The notes under the pieces: generated by a model
Told to the model about the DNA's origin: nothing
The model's input: only the letters and a program-made list of their open reading frames with translations
Database searches by the model: none
Translations under genes and position numbers: made by a program
Source of the DNA: RYN-230 sp963704995
GTDB lineage: Bacteria > Actinomycetota > Actinomycetes > Streptosporangiales > Streptosporangiaceae
Reading direction: 5' to 3'
Assembly (NCBI GenBank): GCA_963704995.1
Contig: CAVPIM010000013.1
Location: 8,570 to 72,569 of the forward strand
Length of the DNA: 64,000 bases
Shown here: positions 1 to 9,152 of the stretch, one piece after another
How positions within the stretch are numbered: position 1 is the first letter of the stretch
Layout of the letters: every line of letters begins with the position of its first letter

Positions 1-165
1 AAGCGGGCCTACCAGGAGGGCGTGAAGCGGGGCGACCTGACCCCCATCCCGGTCTGGGCCAGCGAGGCGATCGACCTTATCAACGACCTGCTGCCCGCCG
101 CTGAGCTGGTCGGCACCCTCGCCGCTCAGGCCGAGGACGCGCTGGCCCGAGCAGGAAGGCGCTGA
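1..165 (+). CDS. Nitronate monooxygenase family protein, C-terminal fragment
   Basis: An open frame enters from the left edge and ends at TGA 163-165, giving 54 residues. The tail (VWASEAIDLINDLLPAAELV followed by an Ala-rich helix) matches the C-terminal end of the nitronate monooxygenase/2-nitropropane dioxygenase family, FMN enzymes that oxidise alkyl nitronates. The catalytic part lies outside the window, so the family call rests only on this tail. It runs toward the TetR gene at 388-975, which is on the other strand. Confidence 0.55.
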   Translation, partial: KRAYQEGVKRGDLTPIPVWASEAIDLINDLLPAAELVGTLAAQAEDALARAGRR

Positions 166-189
166 CCAGCCCGGGCGGGAGGCGGTGAG

Positions 190-387
190 TCAGCTGGGCA
201 AGCCGGGGCGTGGCGCGGTGTGCCAGGCTTCGGCGGCGGCGACGGCCGCCACGGCCACTGCGGCGATCCGGTCAGCCCACCACCAGCCCAGCGCGTGGTA
301 CAGCGCGAGGGAGATGAGCGCCAGCAGGCTGGTGGCGGCCCCGATCCCGCTGAGGGCCCCATCGCCTTGCAGCGCGCGGCTGGCCAT
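190..387 (-). pseudogene. Relic of a cation diffusion facilitator (cation efflux) protein
   Basis: This 65-residue frame ends just after a membrane helix containing LGWWWADRIAAVAVAAVAAA. In cation-efflux (CDF-like) proteins the last transmembrane helix typically carries an LGWWWADP-type signature like this one. The preceding residues (SRALQGDGALSGIGAATSLLAL) fit the helix before it. A complete protein would be about 200 to 300 residues, so only the C-terminal two helices remain. The frame stops three bases before the TetR coding region on the same strand, which suggests the rest was deleted. It could also be expressed as a two-helix peptide, but I see no ribosome binding site of note. Confidence 0.5.
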
Positions 388-975
388 CTAGTGGGGACGC
401 AGTCCTGCGATGACGAGCTCGACCATGCGGCGCGCGTCGTAGCGGGGGTTGTTGTCCGCGCCGATACAAAGATTGCCGACCCCCAGCATCAGTTCGTAGG
501 CATCCATGCCGGGGCGGATCTCGCCCGCCTGAGCAGCAGCGTCGAGCAGCTGGGCGCACACGGGGACGAGGCGGTCGAGGAAATAGGCGTGCAGAGTCTC
601 AAAGGCCGCACGGTCAGATTGCAGCGCCTCGGCCAGGCCGTGCTTGGTGACCAGGAAGTCGACGAACAGGTTGATCCACTGGGCCAGGGCGCCGTGCGGC
701 GTGCTGCTGCTGGCCAGCAACGCCGGACCGGCCTCAGCGCACGCCTGGACCTGATGCCGGTAGACGGCGACGATCAGATCGGCTCGCGTCGGGAAGTGGC
801 GGTAGATCGTGCCCACGCCCACGCCGGCCTTGGCCGCGATGTCGCGCACGGGCACATCCACGCCGGAAGTAACAAAAGCCGCGGCGGCCGCGTCCAGCAG
901 CGTCTCCTCGTTACGCCGGGCGTCGGCCCGCTTCCGCGGGACTGACGACCCTGATCCGCCGTCTACGCCAGCCAC
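388..975 (-). CDS. TetR family transcriptional regulator
   Basis: Predicted 195-residue TetR repressor. The N-terminal helix-turn-helix is clear (AAFVTSGVDVPVRDIAAKAG, then VGVGTIYRHFPTRADLIVAV), followed by an all-helical ligand-binding domain. The frame is open further upstream to 1095, but the GTG at 975 is preceded by GGAGGTGGGG at 981-990 and is the likely start. The gene is divergent from the LLM monooxygenase at 1131, with two copies of an inverted repeat between them (1008-1050), so it probably represses that gene and itself. The ligand is unknown. Confidence 0.88.
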   Translation of the reverse strand: MAGVDGGSGSSVPRKRADARRNEETLLDAAAAAFVTSGVDVPVRDIAAKAGVGVGTIYRHFPTRADLIVAVYRHQVQACAEAGPALLASSSTPHGALAQWINLFVDFLVTKHGLAEALQSDRAAFETLHAYFLDRLVPVCAQLLDAAAQAGEIRPGMDAYELMLGVGNLCIGADNNPRYDARRMVELVIAGLRPH

Positions 976-1007
976 TGCGCCCCCACCTCCGTCACCCCGC
1001 TTGGCAA

Positions 1008-1050
1008 ACGGAACAATGTTCCGTATATTTATTACCGGAACAACGATCCG
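1008..1050. promoter_or_regulatory. Two tandem TetR operator-like inverted repeats
   Basis: Copy 1 at 1008-1024 is ACGGAAC-aat-GTTCCGT, with perfect 7-bp arms. Copy 2 at 1036-1050 is CGGAAC-aac-GATCCG, with one mismatch. The centres are 27 bp apart, and the A/T-rich stretch between them (tatatttatta) could be a -10 region. The sites sit 33 bp from the TetR start and 81 bp from the LLM start, in the gap between the divergent genes. Assignment to the adjacent TetR is inferred. Confidence 0.7.
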
Positions 1051-1130
1051 CTTGTTCAGGATGCCAGAACACGCGGGCCAGCACCAAGCCCGCACCGCCC
1101 GCTCGCTTCACCTCTCGGGGAGGAACGGTC

Positions 1131-2069
1131 ATGCCGTACCGCACCCCACCCGCTGAAAGGACGACCGGACCCATGCCGCAAACACCCCGGCCTCGTTTCG
1201 GGATCGCGACCGCCCCGCAACAGGTCGGCTACCACGACGTCCTGCAGGTCTGGCGCGAAGCGGACAGCATCCCGGAAATTGAGCATGCGTGGCTGTTCGA
1301 TCACCTCATGCCCATCGGCGGCGACCCGGGCGGACCGATCTTCGAAGGCTGGACCCTGCTCTCGGCGCTCGCCGCACAGACCCAGCGCCTGCGCCTCGGC
1401 CTGCTCGTGACCAGCAACCGCTTCCGGCCGCCCGCGATGCTGGCCAAGATCGCCGCGACCGTCAACATCGTCTCCGGCGGACGGCTCGACTTCGGGATCG
1501 GCGCAGGCTCGCGGCCCGACATCCCGTGGGCCCGGCGCGAGTACGAGGCGAATGGCCTGCCCTACCATGACTTCGGCCATTCCGTGGGGAGCCTAGCCGA
1601 AGCGTGCACGGTGATCCGGCGGCTGTGGACCGAGACCGGGCCGTTCGACTTCGAGGGCAGCTACATCCAGCTCACCGGGGCGTTCTGCAATCCCAAACCC
1701 ATCCAGCGCCCCTGCCCGCCGATCCTCATCGGCGGGCGCTCGGCCCCCGTGCTGCGCGTGACCGCCCAGCATGCCGACCTGTGGAATATCCCGGGCGGCG
1801 ACATCGACGACGTCATCAGCCGCAGCGCGCTGCTGGACCGCTACTGCACCGAGATCGGCCGTGATCCCGGCTCCATCACCCGCTCGATCCACCTGCCGGT
1901 CTCCTACGACCAGCCCGGCCGCACCCGGGCCGCGATCGGCGAAGCGATCAACGCCGGCTTCCGGCACATCGTCCTCGGACTGCCGGCGCCCTACCCGGCC
2001 GGCGTCGCACAGTGGGTCACCGACGAGCTCATCACCACGTCGGCCCAGGACGGCGAGCTCAGCGGCTAG
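1131..2069 (+). CDS. LLM-class (luciferase-like, F420-dependent type) oxidoreductase
   Basis: A 312-residue TIM-barrel protein of the luciferase-like monooxygenase superfamily. Family features are the FGIATAP start strand, an AWLFDHLMPIGGD loop (cofactor-side His), LGLLVTSNRFRPPAMLAKIAATV, and LDFGIGAGSRPDIPWAR in place of the usual GxGAGW. Many actinomycete members use F420 rather than FMN. The ATG at 1131 has GGGGAGGA at 1117-1124. A second ATG at 1173 with AAAGGA is an alternative and would begin MPQTPRPRFG. The gene is divergent from TetR, with operator copies between them. Its 3' end overlaps the convergent MmgE/PrpD gene by 11 bp. The substrate is not evident. Confidence 0.85.
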   Translation: MPYRTPPAERTTGPMPQTPRPRFGIATAPQQVGYHDVLQVWREADSIPEIEHAWLFDHLMPIGGDPGGPIFEGWTLLSALAAQTQRLRLGLLVTSNRFRPPAMLAKIAATVNIVSGGRLDFGIGAGSRPDIPWARREYEANGLPYHDFGHSVGSLAEACTVIRRLWTETGPFDFEGSYIQLTGAFCNPKPIQRPCPPILIGGRSAPVLRVTAQHADLWNIPGGDIDDVISRSALLDRYCTEIGRDPGSITRSIHLPVSYDQPGRTRAAIGEAINAGFRHIVLGLPAPYPAGVAQWVTDELITTSAQDGELSG

Positions 2070-3483
2070 CGGACGGGTGAGCTGCGTCAGCGCAGCCCGA
2101 ATTCACCTGACGGCCGCGCCGGATCAGCTCCGCGCAGTCGGCCACCCGGTCCAGCTCGCTGAGCTCGGTCAGCAGTTCGCCGCTGAGCGCCGGCCCGAGC
2201 CGGGCCGCCGCGCCCAGCAGGAATTTCCCCTCGACCTGGGCCCTGGTCGCCGGGTACTGGGGCGTGCCCAGCGCATGCTCCTGCATTACGCCGACCGTGT
2301 CGCCGCCCTGGGTGGTCAGCGATACCCCCACCCCGCCCCGGGGGACCGCCGGGTCCGCCTCGAACACGACACGCTGGTCGATGAACACCGCGGTCTCCGG
2401 GTCGGCGCAGTGCGCCGGGTCGGCGAGGTCGATGCCGAACCGGCCGTGCCGCAAGCAGCTGGCCGCCACGTAGTGGAATGACAGCAGGGCCTCGAAAGTA
2501 CCTGCGGGATGAGCGAGGTGCCGGTGCGCCTCGTAGGTCGCGGGCGGCACCCGGATCTGCACGGCCGAGAGCCCGGCCGCCGCTGGCCACTGCCGCCCGC
2601 TGCCCAGCAGCGCGGTCAGCAAGGCCTGGACCGGCGTGGCACCGGGCCACAGCCGCACCGAGATCTGCTCCAGTTCCCAGCTGCGGCCGAGATCAGTGAC
2701 GGCCAGCGCGGGGTCACCCGGAGAGTAGCTGGCGAACAGGCCACCGTCGGGAGCCAGGAACGGCTCGGCGGAGGCCGTGAAACCCTCGGCGGCCAGCCGG
2801 GCCGCAAGCAGGCCCGCCATGGCCCCGCGCGCCTGGTGGAACTTCACCGCGGTGGTCGGCCACGCGGCGAAGGTACCCGCTGACTGACTCACCGCCAGGC
2901 TCATCGCCGTCCGCAGCTGAACAGGGTCCAGGCCGAGCAGCAGCCCGGCCGCGACCGCCGCCCCGACCGGCCCGATAACCCCCGGCGCGTGCCAGCCCCG
3001 CCGCCGGAACCCGGCGTAGTCGATGGCCTTCAGCAGCCGGCTGCCCACTTCCAGGCCGGCCGTCACGGCGGTGAGGAAGGCCGGGCCCGTGGCGTGCTCC
3101 GCCTCGGCCACGGCGAGCGCCGCCGGGATCACTTCGGGGGTGAGATGGCAGTGCGCCGGGGTGTAAACGTCACACGCGGTGACCGCGGTGGCCAGGTAGG
3201 CGTTCGACAGTACCGAGGTGATCAGGCTGGCCGGGCGGGCGTCACCGATGATGGTGGACTCCCCGGCCCCGCCGAGGACCCGGGCCGCGCGCAGCACCTG
3301 CGGGGTTTCCTCAGCCGCCCAGCCGGCCAGGGCACACCCCACCGCGTCGAGGATGAGCATGGTGGCGTGGGCCGCCGCCGGCTCCGGGATGTCGGGCCGG
3401 CGCAACCCGTGCGCGAACCCGGCCAGCGTGGTCGCCAGGGCAGCGGTTCCCGTGGCTGACGCGGCGGCTGATTCTGCGGCCAT
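2059..3483 (-). CDS. MmgE/PrpD family protein 1 (2-methylcitrate dehydratase-like)
   Basis: A 474-residue protein of the MmgE/PrpD fold, which includes 2-methylcitrate dehydratase and cis-aconitate decarboxylase. Signature blocks are LILDAVGCALAGW, the CDVYTPAHCHLTPEVIPAAL stretch, RGWHAPGVIGPVGAAVAAG, SQSAGTFAAWP and KFHQARGAMAG. The same blocks occur in the second paralogue at 16611-17969, so the two belong to one subfamily. It begins 9 nt after the aldehyde dehydrogenase stop and is the last gene of a TPP enzyme-ALDH-MmgE/PrpD operon. This suggests dehydration, isomerisation or decarboxylation of a polycarboxylate, but the substrate is unknown. Confidence 0.88.
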   Translation of the reverse strand: MAAESAAASATGTAALATTLAGFAHGLRRPDIPEPAAAHATMLILDAVGCALAGWAAEETPQVLRAARVLGGAGESTIIGDARPASLITSVLSNAYLATAVTACDVYTPAHCHLTPEVIPAALAVAEAEHATGPAFLTAVTAGLEVGSRLLKAIDYAGFRRRGWHAPGVIGPVGAAVAAGLLLGLDPVQLRTAMSLAVSQSAGTFAAWPTTAVKFHQARGAMAGLLAARLAAEGFTASAEPFLAPDGGLFASYSPGDPALAVTDLGRSWELEQISVRLWPGATPVQALLTALLGSGRQWPAAAGLSAVQIRVPPATYEAHRHLAHPAGTFEALLSFHYVAASCLRHGRFGIDLADPAHCADPETAVFIDQRVVFEADPAVPRGGVGVSLTTQGGDTVGVMQEHALGTPQYPATRAQVEGKFLLGAAARLGPALSGELLTELSELDRVADCAELIRRGRQVNSGCADAAHPSASR

Positions 3484-3492
3484 GACGGACCC

Positions 3493-4935
3493 CTATCCCT
3501 CGCCGGGCACCATGACGAGGGACTTCAGGTAAGTCATAGCCTCCGCGGCGTACAGCGGGCCTTCCCGCCCGCTGCCCGATTCCGCGATCCCCCCGTACGG
3601 GAGCTGATCGAGCCGGAAGTTCGACGACCGGTTCACGATGACGCTGCCGGCCCGCAGTTCCCGGAAGCAGCGGGCCGCGGTCGCGAGCGAACTGGTGAAG
3701 ACGGCCGCCTGCAGGGCGAACGGTGTGCTGTTCGCCGCGTCGATGGCCTGGCCAAGTGTGTCGAAAGCCTCGACGAGGACCACCGGGGCGAAGACCTCGG
3801 TGCAGTACAAGGGCAGATCGTGACCGACGCCCGACAGCACGGTGGGCGCGATGACCGCGCCGTGGCGGGTGCCCCCGGTATGCAGCGTGGCCCCCTTGGC
3901 TACCGCCTCGGCGATAGCCTCCTCAACCCGGACCGCCGCGGACTGGTGGATCAGCGGCCCGATGCTGGTCGTGTCGTCCATCGGATCGCCCAGGCGGAGT
4001 CCAGCCGCCTGGGCGGCCAGCGCCCCGGCGAACTGATCATGGAGGTCACGGTGGATGAGGATGCGCTGGACCGAGTTGCAGCTCTGGCCGTTGTTCGAGA
4101 ACCCGCCGGCCAGGCACTCGCGGAGGGCGAGCGGGATGTCGGCATCGGCGCAGATCAGGTTGGCTGAGTTGCCGCCCAGCTCCAGCAAGACCGGCCGCAG
4201 GCCGGCGGCGGCCCGGATCTCGCGGCCGGCCACGGTGCCCCCCGTGAAGCTGATCAGGTCGACCCGGGGGTCGGCGAGCAGGGCCTCCCCCGTGTCCCGG
4301 CCACCGGGAATCACGTTGACCGCGCCGGCCGGGAAACCTGCCTCGGCGAGGATCGCGGCGAGGCGCAGGGCGGGCGCGGGGGCCTGGGGGGCGGGCTTGA
4401 CCACCACGCAGTTCCCGGCCGCGAGGGCGGGGGCGACCTTGTGCGCGACGAGGTTCAGCGGCGCGTTGAAGGGCGTGATCGCGGCCACGATGCCCACCGG
4501 GTGGCGGGCCAGCAGCGCGACGGCGCCCTCACCGCCGGGGATCGCGTCAGGTGGCGGGCTGGCCGGCAGCAGGGCCTCCGCGGCGGACGCCGCGGCCCGC
4601 AGGGTCCACGGCACCCGCCGGGTCTCCCGCCTGGTATGGGAGATCACCTTGCCGGTCGCCTGGGTGATCTCCCGGGCCAGATCCTCCGCCCGGGCCGCGA
4701 CGATGTCGGCCGCCACCCGGAGCAGGCGGGCGCGTTCGTGCGCCGGCATCGCGGCCATCTGGGATCGCGCCGCCGCGGCCGCGTCCAGGGCGGCCGCGAC
4801 GGTGCCCGGGTCCGCGACACCGACCTGCGCTACCACCCGGCCGGCCCACGGCTCGACGAGATCGTCGAAGTCGGCGACCTCGACGAACCGGCCGCCGACC
4901 CAGGGCAGCAGCAGGCCTGGCCGGTCACCAGCCAT
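3493..4935 (-). CDS. NAD(P)-dependent aldehyde dehydrogenase
   Basis: A 480-residue ALDH superfamily enzyme that oxidises an aldehyde to an acid, or to a CoA ester in some families. From the chosen ATG at 4935 the key residues are Asn157 (TPFNAPLN), Lys180 (VVVKPAP), Glu252 (LLELGGN) and catalytic Cys286 (NNGQSCNSVQR), all present. The frame extends upstream to 5007, but ATG 4935 lies inside the last codons of the TPP gene (11-nt overlap), which fits translational coupling. It probably oxidises the aldehyde made by the TPP-dependent decarboxylase in front of it. Confidence 0.9.
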   Translation of the reverse strand: MAGDRPGLLLPWVGGRFVEVADFDDLVEPWAGRVVAQVGVADPGTVAAALDAAAAARSQMAAMPAHERARLLRVAADIVAARAEDLAREITQATGKVISHTRRETRRVPWTLRAAASAAEALLPASPPPDAIPGGEGAVALLARHPVGIVAAITPFNAPLNLVAHKVAPALAAGNCVVVKPAPQAPAPALRLAAILAEAGFPAGAVNVIPGGRDTGEALLADPRVDLISFTGGTVAGREIRAAAGLRPVLLELGGNSANLICADADIPLALRECLAGGFSNNGQSCNSVQRILIHRDLHDQFAGALAAQAAGLRLGDPMDDTTSIGPLIHQSAAVRVEEAIAEAVAKGATLHTGGTRHGAVIAPTVLSGVGHDLPLYCTEVFAPVVLVEAFDTLGQAIDAANSTPFALQAAVFTSSLATAARCFRELRAGSVIVNRSSNFRLDQLPYGGIAESGSGREGPLYAAEAMTYLKSLVMVPGEG

Positions 4936-6690
4936 AGTCCGGCACCGGGCCTGGAAGCGGCGGCAGATCCCAGCTGCCCGTCCCCGGAGCGGCCACGGAG
5001 GCGTCAACCCGGATGTCCAGGACCGTCGGCCGCTGCGACTTGATGGCCGCCTCGACGGCGTCCGCGATCTCGTCGGGACTGTCTATCCGGGCACCGTCAG
5101 CGCCCATGGCCCGGCCGATAGCTGAGATGTCGGTGCTGTAGAGCTCGCCGGTCGAGGTCTTGCGGAACCGGGTCGCGATCTCACGGTCGGGACCGAAGAA
5201 CGTGGCCTGCTGGCCCCGGATGGAGCCGTACCCGCTGTTGTTCCACACCACCCAGACCGCCGGGATGTCATGTTCCACCGCGGTGGCCACGGCGTTGGCG
5301 TGCATCAGGAAGCAGCCGTCGCCGCAGACGGTCAGCGCGGGGCTGCCCGGTGCGGCCAGCTTGGCGCCGATCACCCCACCGACCCCGAACCCCATCGAGG
5401 CGAAGCCCCAGGCCTGGAGGAGCCGGCCGCCGGCGGCGCGGCCAGCTGCTGGAGCAGCCAGTTGTGATGGATGCCGACGTCGGCGAGGACGTTCGCATCA
5501 TCGGGCAGCACTCGCTGGAGCTCCGCGACCAGCCGGTCGGGGCGGATGGGCACGGCCGGGTCGGCCTGCCTGACCGCCAGGTCCGCCTCCCATTGCCGTT
5601 TCCAGGCGAGCGTCTCCGCGAGCCAGGCCGCGCGGCGTTCGGCGGGCACGTCGTCCGGGGTGGTCAGGCCGAGCAGTCCCGCGGCCAGCTCCGCGGTGTC
5701 GGCGATGACGGCGAGAGTCGGCGGGTAGTTACGCCCGATCTCCTGCGGGTCGATGTCCACGTGGATGAGCTTGGTGGGGGGAATGCTGAAGGTGACCCCA
5801 GGGATCCACGAGCTCGTCGCCCGGTCGTCAAAGCGGGTGCCCAGGGCCAGGATGACATCCGCGGTGCGGGCCGCCTGGTTGGCCGCGTAGGTGCCGTTGC
5901 GGCCGGTCGGCCCGAGGCACAAGTCGTCCCGCTCGGGCAGGACGCCCTTGCCGAGCGGGGTCGTGACGACCGGGATACGCAAGGTCGCGGCCAGCTCGCG
6001 GACCAGTGTCCTGGCCCGCGGCGCCATCGCGCCGTTGCCTGCCACGATGACCGGGCGCTCCGCCTGACCGAGCAGGTCCGCCACCCGGCGCAGCGCTTCC
6101 GCGGACGGCGCGGGCGCGGCCAGCGCGTCCGGCCGCCAGAGCGGGGTGGCCACCTCCTCGCCCACGTCTTCCACGAAGACGTTCAGCGGCACGTCGATGT
6201 TCACCGGACCCGGCCGGCCCGAGGTCATCAGGGCGAAAGCCTGGCTCAGCATCAGCGGGAGCATCTCGGGCCGGACCGCCTGGAAGCTGCGCTTGACGTA
6301 ACTGCGGATCACGCCGGGGAAGTCCCCCTGGAAGTACTTCCCGGACTCCTGGAAGGGTCCGCGGTTGAACTGCGAGGTGGGCACGTTCCCGGTAATCGCG
6401 AGCATGGCCGAGGAGTCGAACATGGCCCCGGCCACGGCCATCACGATGTTGACCGAGCCTGGCCCGCAGGAGGTATACGTGGCGATCGGCTGGCCGCAGA
6501 CCCGGTAGTACGCGTCCGCGATGAACCCGGCGATCCGCTCGTCGTGCGTGGAGATGGTCTCGATGTCCCCGCGGCGGTCATAGGCCGCGTCGAGAAGCCC
6601 CAGGATCCCGTGTCCGCAGACGCCCACCAGGTAGGGAACCCGCTGCTGCACCAGATAGTCAACGATTACGTCGGCGCCCCGACGGCCCAT
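4925..6690 (-). CDS. TPP-dependent enzyme (acetolactate synthase/benzoylformate decarboxylase-like), frameshifted
   Basis: The reading is in two frames that together make about 588 residues, the normal family length. The N-terminal part (6690 to about 5425) has the pyrimidine-binding domain with catalytic Glu51 in THDERIAGFIADAYYR and the central domain (VIVAGNGAMAPRARTLV). The C-terminal part (about 5425 to 4925) has the TPP-binding signature starting GDG and ending NN (GDGCFLMHANAV to WVVWNNSGYG). They are joined by a one-base deficit in a G/C-rich run near 5415-5440 (LLQQLAAP to RLLQAWGFASMGFG). First gene of the operon with ALDH and MmgE/PrpD. It likely decarboxylates a 2-oxo acid to an aldehyde for the ALDH. 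Either a sequencing indel or a recent inactivation explains the shift. Confidence 0.8.
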
Positions 6691-6713
6691 GATTTACCTC
6701 GATGTATTACGTT

Positions 6714-6729
6714 GCATACCGTTGTGTAC
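6714..6729. promoter_or_regulatory. Predicted GntR operator A, upstream of the TPP-ALDH-MmgE/PrpD operon
   Basis: GCATAC-cgtt-GTGTAC lies 24 to 39 bp before the TPP gene start. It shares a 6-4-6 layout with two other sites in the locus, at 7754-7769 and 19348-19363. Its position at the promoter suits repression by the GntR protein encoded directly upstream. The assignment to that regulator is inferred from co-location. Confidence 0.6.
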
Positions 6730-6773
6730 AGCACAGTAGGAGGCGGGTCCCGAGGTGTCAAGGAGCCTGATCG

Positions 6774-7415
6774 CTAGCCCTGGCCCATCTCGTCCGGGGC
6801 CTCCCGGATCATGTCGAGGCGCACGTCCCGCGACGCCCACATGTGCTTTTCGGCCACCTCTGCGGCGCCATCCGCATCCCGCCGCCGGATCGCCTCCAGG
6901 AGCATCCGGTGCTCCTCCAGCGCTTCATCCCACCGCCCGGGGCGCAGGTAGGTCGTAGCCGGATAGCGCCGCAGGTGCACGGCCAGCCGCCCGAGCAGGT
7001 CGGCGAGCGTGCGGTTCCGTGCGGCCTGCCAGATAGCCCGGTGGAACGACCGGTTGATCGCGGCCATCTCCTGCGGCGTGGCGGTCCGCGCCTCGCCCAT
7101 GCTGCGCAGGATCCGGTCCAGGTTGGCCAGGTCGTAGTCGGTCCGCCGGGTCGCCGCATCCCGGGCGGCTGCCGCTTCGAGGATGGTCCGGACCCCGTAG
7201 ATCTCGAGTACCTCCTCAGAGCTCGTCTGGCGGACGCGCATCCCGCGGTTGACCCGCTCGAGCACGCCGTCCTGCTCGAGCATGCGCAGCGCTTCACGGA
7301 TGGGGGTCCTGCTCACCCCGAACCGCTTGCCGAGGGCGGACTCGACCAGGATCTCGCCGGGCCGCAGATCGCCCTCGAGGACTTCCTCAAGCAACTGGTG
7401 ATAGAGCGATGGCAC
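6774..7415 (-). CDS. GntR family regulator, FCD (FadR-type) domain
   Basis: A 213-residue regulator. Residues 1-70 are a winged helix (LESALGKRFGVSRTPIREAL type: VSRTPIREALRMLEQDGVLE). The rest is an FCD ligand domain with the typical LEAAAARDAA entry, INRSFHRAIWQAARN and a late LEEHRMLLEAI stretch carrying metal/ligand histidines. FCD regulators usually bind organic acids. The start is the GTG at 7415 (GGAAGGA upstream). It is transcribed in the same direction as the TPP operon but separated by 83 bp that hold operator A. I infer it controls the whole 4.9-24.4 kb catabolic locus. Confidence 0.9.
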   Translation of the reverse strand: MPSLYHQLLEEVLEGDLRPGEILVESALGKRFGVSRTPIREALRMLEQDGVLERVNRGMRVRQTSSEEVLEIYGVRTILEAAAARDAATRRTDYDLANLDRILRSMGEARTATPQEMAAINRSFHRAIWQAARNRTLADLLGRLAVHLRRYPATTYLRPGRWDEALEEHRMLLEAIRRRDADGAAEVAEKHMWASRDVRLDMIREAPDEMGQG

Positions 7416-8258
7416 CTTGGGGCCGTCCTTCCCGCACGCCCTTGCCTGCCCGGGTCGGCCACGCCAGCCCGCGACCGGCCATGCCCCGATGATAGGGGAT
7501 GATCACGCGCCCGGCCCGTAATCCCTTGCGGGCCAGCCGGCAATCCGTGGCGGGCCGGCCGGCCAGACCGGCGGGCGGGCCGGTACCCGGCCTGAGCACC
7601 CGCTGGGAGCCGGCCTGCTCCCCCCTGTGGAGGCAAGAGCCAGGACTCCCGTTGACAGCCGTAACGTTGCCGGAATTTGGCGGTAACGCAACCTATGTTC
7701 GGTAATGCGGCTTTACGTCGCCTTCAAGCCGAACCTGAGACCCTTGACGCACTGCATACTGCGGTATACCTTCTGACTACGTTTCGGACGCGTACCCACA
7801 TTTCGGGCCTTCTAGCAGCCAAGACAGGCTCCTAGCAGGCCCGGCATGGAAGCGGACTGACCCTTCGGTCCCTTGCGGAAGGATCCAGGTGCCAACTAAC
7901 CGACAGCCTTCCCGCGGCCAGCCGTCACCCCGGCGCCGCGACTGGCCACCAGCTCCCGGTAATCACGGCTATGGCAGCCAGGGCGCCTCCCGCCCGGCCG
8001 CATCCATTCGCCTGCCCCCGCGACCGTGACGGTCCTGCGTCACGCCTGGCCGCAGCCAGACCGGACGCAGCCCCCGGACATCCCCCGCCCGCATTGGCCG
8101 CCACCGGCCTGATGCCACATCCCCCACGTCGAATCGCAGCCAGGCTCTGACGCTCACAGGGCGGCCTTACCGCGCCTGATGGGTACCTCCTGGCCTCGCG
8201 CGGCGCGGGCCCATGACGAATCGCGTATTCGAGGTCCACTAAAGGTCAGAGAAGGCCC
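7416..8258. other. 843-bp intergenic/leader region before the Liv importer
   Basis: No convincing gene is visible on either strand. It holds a TTGACA at 7652-7657 followed by two GTAACG repeats, operator B (7754-7769) overlapping a TTGACG/TATACC promoter-like pair, and then about 490 bp up to the importer start. The downstream part is GC-rich with no obvious riboswitch that I can recognise. It may be a long untranslated leader or decayed coding DNA. Confidence 0.4.
7754..7769. promoter_or_regulatory. Predicted GntR operator B, between gntR and the Liv importer
   Basis: GCATAC-tgcg-GTATAC is the best dyad of the three sites in the locus. It overlaps a promoter-like TTGACG (7744-7749) and TATACC (7765-7770) reading toward the importer genes, although the 15-bp spacer is short. 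It is 339 bp from the GntR start on the other side. Binding by that regulator is inferred. Confidence 0.6.
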
Positions 8259-9152
8259 ATGAGTAACTTTTGGCTCGGAGTTGGTTTCGGTCTGGTCACG
8301 GCGTCGATTCTCGCCCTGGCCACCGTTCCTCTCTCCCTTCAGATGAGCGTAGCCCGCATCCCGAACTTCGCCCACGGGGAGATCCTGACCGCTGGCGCCT
8401 ACGCCGCCTATCTCGTCAACGAGCACATCAGCAACATCTATCTGGCGGCAGTGGCCGCCGTGCTCGCCGGCGGGGCGGTGGCGTTCCTCATGAATCTCCT
8501 GCTCCTCCAGCCCTTCGCCCGGCGCAGGCCCAGGCTGCTGATCCTGTTTATCCTGACCATCGCGGCCAGCCTGATCATCCAGAACCTCATCCTGCTGTTC
8601 TTCACCGGGAACAGCCTGGCCTACAAGCTGCCGGCCAGCGCACCGCACCGGGTGGGGCCCTTCCTGCTGACCGGGATGAACCTGTTCACGATCGTGGCCG
8701 CCGTGGTGGTGATGCTGGCCGTGCACGTCCTGCTCAAGTACACCAAGTTCGGCAAGGCGCAGCGCGCGGTGGCCGACAGTCGCGAGCTCGCCCAGGTCAC
8801 CGGCATCAACAGCGAGCGGATCATCCGGCTCACCTGGCTGCTGGACGGCCTGATCGCCGGATTCGCCGGTTTCCTCCTCGGCATCAGCTCCGGGACGCTG
8901 AGCCCGACCCTGGGCCAGGGCTATCTTCTGGTGATCTTCGCCGCGGCCATTCTCGGCGGCATCGGCCGGCCGTACGGGGCCATGGTCGGCGCCCTGGTCA
9001 TCGGCCTGGCCATGGAGATCAGCGCACTGTACATCCCGGCTTCCTACAAGGAGGTCGTGGCCTTCGGCCTGCTCATCCTCACCTTGCTCTTGCGGCCGAA
9101 CGGCATCTTCTCCGCGCCGCGCGCGGCTGGAGCGGCAGGAGCAACGGCATGA
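8259..9152 (+). CDS. Branched-chain amino acid-type (HAAT) ABC transporter permease, LivH-like
   Basis: A 297-residue integral membrane protein with about eight hydrophobic helices. The family signatures are SVARIPNFAHGEILTAGAYA near residue 30 and GILGGIGRPYGAMVGALVIG-like (AAILGGIGRPYGAMVGAL) near residue 230. It forms the membrane channel of a Liv-type importer with the next genes. AGAAGG precedes the ATG at 8259. The stop overlaps the next start (ATGA, 9149-9152). Liv-type importers in catabolic loci often carry aromatic or dicarboxylic acids, urea or amides rather than amino acids. Confidence 0.92.
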   Translation: MSNFWLGVGFGLVTASILALATVPLSLQMSVARIPNFAHGEILTAGAYAAYLVNEHISNIYLAAVAAVLAGGAVAFLMNLLLLQPFARRRPRLLILFILTIAASLIIQNLILLFFTGNSLAYKLPASAPHRVGPFLLTGMNLFTIVAAVVVMLAVHVLLKYTKFGKAQRAVADSRELAQVTGINSERIIRLTWLLDGLIAGFAGFLLGISSGTLSPTLGQGYLLVIFAAAILGGIGRPYGAMVGALVIGLAMEISALYIPASYKEVVAFGLLILTLLLRPNGIFSAPRAAGAAGATA

